Shown here: in pieces, positions 57,782 through 64,000 of the stretch | Numbering within the stretch: position 1 is the first letter of the stretch | Layout of the letters: every line of letters starts with the position of its first letter | Assembly (NCBI RefSeq): GCF_019704135.1 | Contig: NZ_AP024355.1 | Span: 372,001 to 436,000, forward strand | Direction: 5' to 3' | DNA: 64,000 bases | From: Desulfuromonas versatilis | GTDB lineage: Bacteria; Desulfobacterota; Desulfuromonadia; Desulfuromonadales; NIT-T3 | Made by a program: the position numbers and the translations under genes | Notes under the pieces: generated by a model | The model's database searches: none | Seen by the model: the letters and a program-made list of their open reading frames with translations, nothing else | What the model was told of the DNA's origin: nothing

Positions 57782-58993
57782 ATGGTTGACGATCACGACG
57801 AACTGGATGATTCGCCGGAAAGCGAAGACTTTGCCGCGCTGCTGGAACAGAGCCTGGTCAAAACCTCCCGCCTGGAGCCCGGCCAGAAAATCGAGGCGAG
57901 GGTGCTGAAAATATCTACCGACTGGGTCTTTCTCGATGTCGGCCAGAAGGGCGAAGGGGTGCTGGACAAAAAGGAACTGCTCGACCCGGAGGGAAACCTG
58001 GGCGTCGCCGAGGGCGATACCCTGGCGGTCTACTTTCTTTCCCGCGCCGGCGGCGAGTTGCGTTTCACCACCCGCATCGGCGGGGCGGGGGCGGGTGACG
58101 CCCGCCTCGAGGAGGCCTTTCGCAGCGGCATTCCCGTGGATGGCAGCGTGGTCAAGGAGATCAAGGGGGGGTATGAAATCCGCCTCTCCGGGGGAACGCG
58201 CGGGTTCTGCCCCTATTCGCAGATGGGGCTGGGGCGTAGCCAGGGCCCCGAGGAGTACCTGGACAAGCATCTGCCCTTCCGCATCACCCGTTACGAGGAG
58301 CGCGGCCGCAACATCGTCGTCTCCCACCGCGCCATCCTCGAGGAGGAGCGCCTGAGGCTGCGCGAGCAGCTGAAGGGGACCCTTGCCGAAGGAGCGCTGG
58401 TCCAGGGGAGGGTCACCTCGCTGCAGAAGTTCGGCGCTTTCGTCGATATCGGCGGCATCGAGGGGCTGGTCCCCATTTCGGAGATCGCCTGGGGCCGGGT
58501 CGAGGACATCGGCGAGGTGCTCAGCGTGGGCCAGCAGGTGGAGGTGGCGGTAAAAAGCCTCGACTGGGAAAATAACCGCTTCTCCTTCAGCCTCAAGGAG
58601 ACCCTTGCCGACCCCTGGAGCCTGGTGGCGCAAAAATATCCCGAGGGTTCGGTGCATAGCGGCAAGGTGGCGAGGCTGGCCCCCTTTGGCGCCTTCGTTA
58701 CCCTGGAAGAGGGGATCGACGGCTTGGTGCACATCTCCAAGCTGGGGGCCGGCAAGCGCATTAACCACCCCCGGGAGGTGGTTCGGGAAGGGGAGGACCT
58801 CGAGGTGCGCATCGAGGGGGTCGACCCGGAGAACCGGCGCATTTCGCTGGCCCTGGCCGGCTCCGCCCAGGCCGAGCAGGAGGCCGAACCGGAGGAGGAT
58901 TTCCGCCGCTATGTCAAGCAGGATGCCGCCGCGGGCATGGGAACCCTGGGAGACCTGCTCCGGACGAAGATGCAGGGCGGGAAAAAGAAATAA
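57782..58993 (+). CDS. S1 RNA-binding domain protein, RpsA-like
   Basis: A 403-residue protein with four S1-type units (about 33-100, 113-180, 203-272 and 290-360). The clearest are VQGRVTSLQKFGAFVDIGGI and HSGKVARLAPFGAFVTLEEG with LVHISKLG. It has fewer units than ribosomal protein S1 (six) and a degenerate first pair, so it is probably an S1-like RNA-binding factor rather than the ribosomal protein itself. The C-terminus is basic (KMQGGKKK). Confidence 0.85.
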   Translation: MVDDHDELDDSPESEDFAALLEQSLVKTSRLEPGQKIEARVLKISTDWVFLDVGQKGEGVLDKKELLDPEGNLGVAEGDTLAVYFLSRAGGELRFTTRIGGAGAGDARLEEAFRSGIPVDGSVVKEIKGGYEIRLSGGTRGFCPYSQMGLGRSQGPEEYLDKHLPFRITRYEERGRNIVVSHRAILEEERLRLREQLKGTLAEGALVQGRVTSLQKFGAFVDIGGIEGLVPISEIAWGRVEDIGEVLSVGQQVEVAVKSLDWENNRFSFSLKETLADPWSLVAQKYPEGSVHSGKVARLAPFGAFVTLEEGIDGLVHISKLGAGKRINHPREVVREGEDLEVRIEGVDPENRRISLALAGSAQAEQEAEPEEDFRRYVKQDAAAGMGTLGDLLRTKMQGGKKK

Positions 58994-59071
58994 GCGGCTT
59001 TGCCCGCACCGGTCACCGCTCTGCTCCCGCTCGCGGGGCGGACCAGGGGGCCGGCGGCAGACTAATCGATG

Positions 59072-59104
59072 CAAGGGGCTGGCCCCGCCCGGACCAGCCC
59101 CTTG
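59072..59104 (+). terminator. Hairpin, possible terminator after the S1-domain gene
   Basis: CAAGGGGCTGG pairs with CCAGCCCCTTG around an 11-base loop. Only a weak T-rich tail (CTTGTG) follows. Confidence 0.5.
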
Positions 59105-59235
59105 CTTGTGCGGTGCTGTCCGGGAATATTAAACCGCTTTACAGGGCCGAGGGCTACGGGCTAACCTAATACCTTTATACTTCCACTGAATCGATGGTCG
59201 GGGCACGGGCGGCAACTCCGCGGCGGGCAGGTTTT

Positions 59236-59916
59236 ATGGATGGACTGTTAACAGAGTATCGCGGCCTCCTGGAGAAGGTGGACGACTGGTTCAGGCGCAG
59301 CCAGGCCAAGGCGCAGGGACTGGTCCACTGTGCTGCGGGCTGCAGCCAGTGCTGCCGGGGGCTTTTTGACATCTCGCTGCTGGAGGCGTATCTTCTGCAG
59401 GCCGGATTTTCCCAGCTCGCCGAGGAAACCCGCGAAAGGGTGCTGGCCCAGTCCCGCCTGCGCCTGGCCCAACTTCAGGCGCAATGGCCCGATTTCTCGG
59501 CCCCCTACCTGCTCAACCATATGCCCGACGAGTTGTGGACGGAGATGCCCGAGGGGGACATGACCCCCTGCCCGCTGCTCGGGGAGGACGGGCGCTGCCT
59601 GGTGTACCAGTGGCGGCCGATGACCTGCCGGCTGCACGGGCTGCCCAATGTGGACCGCTCCGGCGAAATATTCTCCGACCAGTGGTGCACCCTGAACTTC
59701 TCCGGCTCCAATCCGCTGGAGCGCGAAGAGCTGCGCTGGGATTTTCGGGCCGCGTTTGAGGTCGAGATCGACCTTTTCCAGCGGTTTGCCGAAGGGCTGC
59801 TGGCCAGGCCGCTGCGCGAACTGGACACCTTCATCCCCACCGCGCTGCTCATCGATTTTGCCGGTACCGACTGGCAAAACCTGAAAATCGCTCCGGCGGG
59901 CGGAGTCCGGGCTTGA
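59236..59916 (+). CDS. YkgJ-type cysteine-cluster protein
   Basis: A 226-residue protein starting MDGLLTEYRGLLEKVDDWFR. The Cys set GCSQCCRG, then PCPLLGEDGRCLVYQWRPMTCRLHG and DQWCTLNF, is that of the YkgJ/zinc- or iron-chelating family (PF03692). Such proteins are thought to bind Fe-S or Zn; the function is unclear. An upstream in-frame ATG at 59194 lacks a ribosome binding site, so I placed the start at 59236. Confidence 0.82.
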   Translation: MDGLLTEYRGLLEKVDDWFRRSQAKAQGLVHCAAGCSQCCRGLFDISLLEAYLLQAGFSQLAEETRERVLAQSRLRLAQLQAQWPDFSAPYLLNHMPDELWTEMPEGDMTPCPLLGEDGRCLVYQWRPMTCRLHGLPNVDRSGEIFSDQWCTLNFSGSNPLEREELRWDFRAAFEVEIDLFQRFAEGLLARPLRELDTFIPTALLIDFAGTDWQNLKIAPAGGVRA

Positions 59917-59964
59917 GCCGGAGCCGGAGTTCGAAACACCCAAGGATGGCAAGGGAACACAGCA

Positions 59965-60711
59965 ATGACTGATTCAAAAGATAGCAAGCTTCGGGGGGTT
60001 GCCAGCCTCTACAGCAGCGAGGAACTGAAAAAGTTCATCGGCAATTACCTGCTGATGATGGGGATTGTCGAGGGGTTCATCTTCTTTGTCTGCTGGGTCA
60101 GTCACCTGGCTGGGCAGGATGCTCCGTTTCCGTGGAAATTCTATCTCATCGCCTCGTTTATCGCGCCGGTTGCCATCACCTTCATCTTCGGAATCATCGT
60201 CGTCGGTTTCAACAAGTACATGTTCGACCGCAAGCTGTCCGAGGAGGCCCCCACCCGGGAGCTGAGCGCCGAGGAGGTCAAGCCCAAGTGGGTCCGGCGT
60301 TTCGAGATGGTGCTGCACTCCCTGCGCCAAGTCCCTTTCCTGCTGGCGCTGCTGCTGCTGGTGGTGAGCGCGGGCATCATCTACAACCTGGACATCATCA
60401 CCGCCTACATCGCCAACGCCGGGGAGAAGGCGGCCCAGTACCTGTTTATTTCCCTGGCGGTGGTTCTGGGGGTCGCCTTCGTGACCGCCCTGGTCTGGAT
60501 GTCGCTGAGCTACAACCTGCGCAAGCGCAGGCAGGACTACCTCTTCCAGTACCGGCGGGACGTCATGGAACGCCTGGGCCTGGTGATTCTGGAGGACGAG
60601 ACGGTCATCGATCGCGACGGGCGGGTCGTCTCCGAAGGCAAGCCCCGTGAGCTGGGCCACGACAAGGGGGCGGGGAAAGTGACCCTGCTTCCCAACCTTC
60701 CCGAGGACTGA
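59965..60711 (+). CDS. Four-span membrane protein of unknown function
   Basis: A 248-residue protein with four hydrophobic segments (MGIVEGFIFFVCWVSHLAG, IASFIAPVAITFIFGIIVVG, LLALLLLVVSAGIIYNLDII, YLFISLAVVLGVAFVTALVW). Hydrophilic ends flank them; the C-terminal 60 residues look cytoplasmic (DETVIDRDGRVVSEGKPREL). I do not recognise the family. It is preceded by a YkgJ-type gene 48 bases upstream and ends at a bidirectional terminator. Confidence 0.75.
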   Translation: MTDSKDSKLRGVASLYSSEELKKFIGNYLLMMGIVEGFIFFVCWVSHLAGQDAPFPWKFYLIASFIAPVAITFIFGIIVVGFNKYMFDRKLSEEAPTRELSAEEVKPKWVRRFEMVLHSLRQVPFLLALLLLVVSAGIIYNLDIITAYIANAGEKAAQYLFISLAVVLGVAFVTALVWMSLSYNLRKRRQDYLFQYRRDVMERLGLVILEDETVIDRDGRVVSEGKPRELGHDKGAGKVTLLPNLPED

Positions 60712-60745
60712 CCGGCGCGGATCCTGATTTCCACGTCGCTGACAA

Positions 60746-60787
60746 AACAAAAGCCTGGCTTCCTTGCGGAAGGCCAGGCTTTTTGTT
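60746..60787. terminator. Bidirectional Rho-independent terminator
   Basis: An 18-bp stem (AAGCCTGGCTTCC core, TTGC loop) with A4 and T5 runs separates convergent genes ending at 60711 and 60800. Confidence 0.92.
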
Positions 60788-60799
60788 CGGAGACCGTCT

Positions 60800-60994
60800 T
60801 CAGGAGTGGGCCCTGCGTTCTCTTCCGCTCTGGAAGGCTCCCATCCCCCTGGCCCGCATGGGCGACTCACCCAGAATCGCCCACCCGTCCGAGCGCTCGA
60901 ACCTTTTGATGCCGTTCGAGGCGATCAATTTATCCAGCTCGTTGGGCCTGACCAGCCGCTGTTGCCCATCCGGGTACTCGACACGTATCATCAT
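60800..60994 (-). CDS. Small basic protein resembling the Geobacter GSU3473 family
   Basis: A 64-residue protein (MMIRVEYPDGQQRLVRPNEL...). The sequence IRVEYPDG...LDKLI...IKRFERSDGWAILGE is reminiscent of short proteins common in Geobacter-type genomes and named after GSU3473; that match is from memory. AGGAGAGG lies about 10 bases upstream. The function is unknown. Confidence 0.65.
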   Translation of the reverse strand: MMIRVEYPDGQQRLVRPNELDKLIASNGIKRFERSDGWAILGESPMRARGMGAFQSGRERRAHS

Positions 60995-61080
60995 GATTAC
61001 GCACCTCTCCTTGATGTGGTTTTGACAATATTATATCAACAACCATCCCCCTGGGGGGGACGCAACCTCCCCCGCTCGGC

Positions 61081-62280
61081 TCAGCGGTCGCTGGTCATGA
61101 TGAACAACGGCTGGCGGGCGAAGGATTCGTACTTCGGGCGAAGCCGCTGGGAATTGTAGTATTTGTCCACGTCAACCACCTTCTTGGTGCCGGTCACCAC
61201 ATCGATGGGCACGCTGTCATAGCAGCCGTTGTGAAGGCAGACCAGCCGCCCCGAAACATTTCCCAGCACCAGGTCCAGGGCCAGATTGCCGAAGGCCATG
61301 GGGACGATGGAGTCAAGGGCATCCGGGTCGCCGCAGCGCACCAGGTAGCCGAGCCGCTGGTTGACGATGTTGACGCGCCGCCCCTGGTTGTATTTGGGCG
61401 AAAGCTCCTTGAGAAGGGCGGCCACCTTGTCGCCGATGCCGCCAAGCTTGCGGTGCCCGTACTGGTCGGCCTCATCGCTTTCGAAACTCATCTGCGGATG
61501 GTGGGCCATGGTCGCCCCTTCGGAGATCAGCACTACCGAATAATTGCTCGGGTTGCGCCGGCGGTCATAGCAGAGCAGGTCGGTGATCTGTTCGATGTCG
61601 AAGGGGTGCTCGGGAATCAGACAGCGGTCCGCGGCCCCCGCCATGGTCGGCAGCAGGGCCGAAAAACCCGCGTAGCGGCCGAACACCTCGATGACCAGAA
61701 AGCGCTCGTGCGAGCCGGCGGTGGTGCGTAGTTTGTGGGTCAATTCGATGGTGCGGGTCACGCAGGTCGAAAAACCGATGCAGTAGTCGGTGCCCGGTAC
61801 GTCGTTGTCCATGGTTTTGGGAATCCCCACCACCTTGACCCCCTCTCCGTGCAGGCGCTGGGCGTAGCTGAGGGTGTCGTCGCCGCCGATGGGGATGAGA
61901 AAATCGATGCCGAGAAACTCGAGATTTTTCAGGATCTCAGGGGTGACGTCGCTGATCTCCCCGGCATAGCTGGTGCGCAGATGCTCCGGAAGGTTGGCCT
62001 TGGGCAGGTGGCTGGGGCGGGTGCGCGAGGTGTGCAGAAAGGTGCCGCCGGTGCGTCCGGCGCGGTTGACCACCTCTTCGGTCAATTCCTGGACGTGGTC
62101 CCGGTTATCCGCCTTGGGGTCGGAAACCAGGTCCACCAGGCCGCCCCAGCCGCGGCGGATGCCCAATACCCGGTAGCCCTCCCGCAGGGCCCGGAAGGTC
62201 ACGGCGCGGATGGCGGGATTCAAACCCGGGACATCGCCGCCGCCGGTCAAAATGCCTATGGTGCCTTTATGCCTGGCCAT
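61081..62280 (-). CDS. Phosphofructokinase, PPi-type signature
   Basis: A 399-residue phosphofructokinase. GILTGGGDVPGLNPAIRAV is the N-terminal nucleotide/PPi loop; FLIPIGGDDTLSYAQ and VVGIPKTMDNDVPGTDYCIG are the active site with the catalytic Asp. GGDD in place of GGDG, and PKTMDND with Lys, are the residues that go with pyrophosphate rather than ATP as phosphate donor in this family. EVFGRYAGFSAL and VVLISEGATM follow in order. It acts in glycolysis, reversibly if PPi-dependent. The donor choice is inferred from these residues. Confidence 0.88.
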   Translation of the reverse strand: MARHKGTIGILTGGGDVPGLNPAIRAVTFRALREGYRVLGIRRGWGGLVDLVSDPKADNRDHVQELTEEVVNRAGRTGGTFLHTSRTRPSHLPKANLPEHLRTSYAGEISDVTPEILKNLEFLGIDFLIPIGGDDTLSYAQRLHGEGVKVVGIPKTMDNDVPGTDYCIGFSTCVTRTIELTHKLRTTAGSHERFLVIEVFGRYAGFSALLPTMAGAADRCLIPEHPFDIEQITDLLCYDRRRNPSNYSVVLISEGATMAHHPQMSFESDEADQYGHRKLGGIGDKVAALLKELSPKYNQGRRVNIVNQRLGYLVRCGDPDALDSIVPMAFGNLALDLVLGNVSGRLVCLHNGCYDSVPIDVVTGTKKVVDVDKYYNSQRLRPKYESFARQPLFIMTSDR

Positions 62281-62449
62281 GGGATCTGCCTCCTGCGTGT
62301 TGGGGTTGTCCAGAACAATATTAGATGCAATTCACGGCAGGTCAACGCCAGGTGGGCGGAGGGGATGTGCCTGGACACAGGCATGGATTCTGCAAGTAAG
62401 ATGGGGGTTTCGCGCCCGACCCGCTGCGCAATTCAAGGAGGACAGGCTT

Positions 62450-62776
62450 ATGAGGCATCCCGGATTGACCGTACTCCCCCTCGTGTTTTTGCTTCTGGCT
62501 TCAGCCGCACCGGCGGCCGGCCAGGCCGAGGCACCCACCGCCCGGGAGCTGTCCACCCAGCGAGGCCGGGTCAATTTCACTCACCGCCAGCATCTGCAAT
62601 GGGCCAAATCCTGCGAGATCTGCCATCACCGGGGCGTCGACGCCGGCTCCTGTCGCGCCTGTCACGAAGCCGACCCGCTGGCGCCCAATTCCCGCGACGC
62701 CTTCCACAAGCTCTGCATCGGCTGCCATAAACACAAGAGCGGGCCGACCGGCTGCAACGACTGCCATCATCGCTGA
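62450..62776 (+). CDS. Periplasmic tetraheme cytochrome c (c3/c7-type)
   Basis: A 108-residue protein starting at 62450 after AAGGAGG. The signal peptide is MRHPGLTVLPLVFLLLASAA...AAGQA. Four CxxCH motifs (CEICHH, CRACHE, CIGCHK, CNDCHH) follow, with RVNFTHRQHLQWAKSCEICH typical of the cytochrome c3/c7 family. It probably shuttles electrons across the periplasm to multiheme partners. Confidence 0.92.
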   Translation: MRHPGLTVLPLVFLLLASAAPAAGQAEAPTARELSTQRGRVNFTHRQHLQWAKSCEICHHRGVDAGSCRACHEADPLAPNSRDAFHKLCIGCHKHKSGPTGCNDCHHR

Positions 62777-62816
62777 GAAAGTCCAGGCCCGGTATTTGAC
62801 CTCGACCAGAGTTCCA

Positions 62817-62855
62817 ACGCAAAAAGGGCCTGCAATGCGCAGGCCCTTTTTGCGT
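62817..62855. terminator. Bidirectional Rho-independent terminator
   Basis: A 17-bp perfect stem (ACGCAAAAAGGGCCTGC) with a 5-base loop separates the convergent tetraheme cytochrome and lemA genes. Confidence 0.92.
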
Positions 62856-62876
62856 CATATGGCGTAGCTTCGGCGC

Positions 62877-63452
62877 TCAGGCGCCACTGTGCTGGAAGCT
62901 GACCTGCACGTCCTGGCGGTGGGCCGGATCGATCTTCCAGAGGGTGCGCCCGTTGAAGTTGAAGACCCGGGCCACCAGCACGTCGGGGAACTGCTCGATG
63001 CGGATGTTGTAGATATTGACCGAATCGTTGAAAAATTCGCGCCGGTCGGCGATCTGGTCCTCGAGTTCGGAGATCCTGGCGCTCAGGGCGCGGAAGGCCT
63101 GGTCGGCCTTGAGCTCGGGGTAGCGTTCGACAACCATGAACAGGGAGCGCAGGGTGTCGCTGAGAGCGTTCTGGGCCTGCAGCTTCTCGCCGTCGCTGCG
63201 GGCGGTGTTGACCTGGGAGCGGGCCTTGATCACCGCCTCGAGGGTCTTCTGTTCGTGCTGCATGTACCCCTCGCAGACCTTGATCAGCTTGGGCAGCTCG
63301 TCGAAGCGCTGCTTGAGCAGCACGTCGATGTTGCTCCAGGCCTTGTCGATGTTGTTTTTCAGGCTGACCAGGCCGTTGTAGACCATGATCACGTAAAAGA
63401 CCAGTCCGACCAGGACCAGAAGCAGGGTACCCAGAACCATCCAGCCAAGCAT
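62877..63452 (-). CDS. LemA family protein
   Basis: A 191-residue protein with one N-terminal membrane segment (MVLGTLLLVLVGLVFYVIMV) and the LemA motif YNGLVSLKNNIDKAWSNIDV followed by LLKQRFDELPKLIKVCEGYM. It ends in a coiled helical domain (RFPDVLVARVFNFN-like). LemA proteins are membrane-anchored and of unclear function. AAGGAGACG lies before the ATG. Confidence 0.92.
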   Translation of the reverse strand: MLGWMVLGTLLLVLVGLVFYVIMVYNGLVSLKNNIDKAWSNIDVLLKQRFDELPKLIKVCEGYMQHEQKTLEAVIKARSQVNTARSDGEKLQAQNALSDTLRSLFMVVERYPELKADQAFRALSARISELEDQIADRREFFNDSVNIYNIRIEQFPDVLVARVFNFNGRTLWKIDPAHRQDVQVSFQHSGA

Positions 63453-63548
63453 AGGCGTCTCCTTACTCGTTGGTAATTGTCGGCAGGTGACAGCCGGGTA
63501 GGGGCCGAGGCCTGCCAGTTGGATCGACGATGCGGCACCGCTTCCTCC

Positions 63549-64000
63549 CTAGAAGGAGGCCTCCCGGGCCGCGCTATGGTTTTCCCCCCGGGGACTTTGC
63601 ATAAATCTGACGAATTCGGCGGCTGGCACCGGGGCGCTGACCAGGTATCCCTGGATCTTGTCGCAGCCGTTATCACGAAGAAATTCAAGTTGCCCTTCCG
63701 TTTCCACCCCCTCGGCAGTCACGGTCAGCTCCAGGCTGTGGGCCATGGAGATGATGGCGCGGGTGATGGTGGCGTCGTCCGCGTCCTGGAGAATGTCCTT
63801 GATGAAGCTGCGGTCGATCTTCAGGGTGTCAATGGGGAACCGGCGCAGGTAACTGAGCGAGGAATACCCGGTGCCGAAATCATCAATGGCGATTCCTACC
63901 CCCAGTTCCTTCAGGTTGACCAGCATTTGCACACTGGGCTCTTCGGCCTGCATGATGGCCGACTCGGTCAGCTCCACCTGCAGCAGGCTGGGGTCTAGCC
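63549..64000 (-). CDS. EAL-domain c-di-GMP phosphodiesterase, C-terminal part
   Basis: The frame is open to the window edge and gives about 150 residues of an EAL domain: VELTESAIMQAEEP, IAIDDFGTGYSSLSYLRRFP (loop 6 DDFGTGYSS), LKIDRSFIKDI, and VTAEGVETEGQLEFLRDNGC. These carry the metal and catalytic residues of active phosphodiesterases. The N-terminal EAL motif and any sensor domain are outside the window. Confidence 0.9.
   Translation of the reverse strand, partial: LDPSLLQVELTESAIMQAEEPSVQMLVNLKELGVGIAIDDFGTGYSSLSYLRRFPIDTLKIDRSFIKDILQDADDATITRAIISMAHSLELTVTAEGVETEGQLEFLRDNGCDKIQGYLVSAPVPAAEFVRFMQSPRGENHSAAREASF

Overview
The window reads as a chromosomal segment of a high-GC anaerobic or facultative deltaproteobacterium of the Desulfuromonadales type (Geobacter/Desulfuromonas/Pelobacter-like). 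This is inferred from many CxxCH cytochromes, several TRAP transporters, a strong molybdenum/tungsten cofactor theme, a C_GCAxxG_C_C protein and a CheX-type signalling cluster. No rRNA, tRNA, CRISPR array, insertion sequence or phage gene was seen.

Layout. 1-8.2 kb (minus strand): a tungsten/molybdenum block with a DMT exporter, moeA, a moeA fused to a periplasmic-binding-like (PBP) domain, an HTH-PBP regulator, a porin, the tungstate-binding protein tupA, and a truncated TiaS-like gene at the edge. 8.3-17.8 kb: two TRAP systems, one with tandem paralogous binding proteins and internal terminators, plus an MFS carrier and a universal stress protein. 18.2-24.1 kb: a TolC/MFP/RND efflux operon with a small DUF2892 membrane protein. 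24.2-29.3 kb: two small Cys-motif proteins, a chemoreceptor, TatD, TcdA and a TauE/SafE permease. 29.4-32.8 kb: histidine kinase, surface protein, response regulator and CheX-like protein.

33.3-38.8 kb holds the most unusual content. Two multiheme cytochromes, with 34 and 6 CxxCH motifs, share a C-terminal module: heme tail, a conserved FWSQYTRNG segment, and an F5/8-type C (discoidin) domain. Each is followed by a hairpin, a strong ribosome binding site and a nearly identical 18-residue peptide of pattern MKKxxKPKVVGSxxVHPC, then a terminator. The peptides were found by reading the DNA; they are far below usual gene-calling limits.

38.8-46.4 kb (minus strand): an alternative-complex-III-like operon (ActA, B, C, D, F plus a membrane-anchored monoheme cytochrome) with no terminal oxidase genes in view. 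46.5-50.5 kb (minus strand): tupB-tupC-moeA-mobB-HD, preceded by a well-folded leader and terminator that looks like a Moco/Tuco riboswitch. 50.8-57 kb: a small beta-barrel and two Calx-beta-like repeat lipoproteins, the larger with 11 repeats of which five are exactly 348 bp apart. 57-64 kb: CsbD-like protein, a 33-residue membrane protein, an S1-domain protein, a YkgJ-type Cys-cluster protein, a 4-TM protein, a PPi-type phosphofructokinase, a tetraheme cytochrome, LemA and a truncated EAL protein.

A cross-cutting feature is a set of short tandem arrays with 7-bp or 9-bp periods. Most sit between co-directional genes and several lie inside apparent operons.
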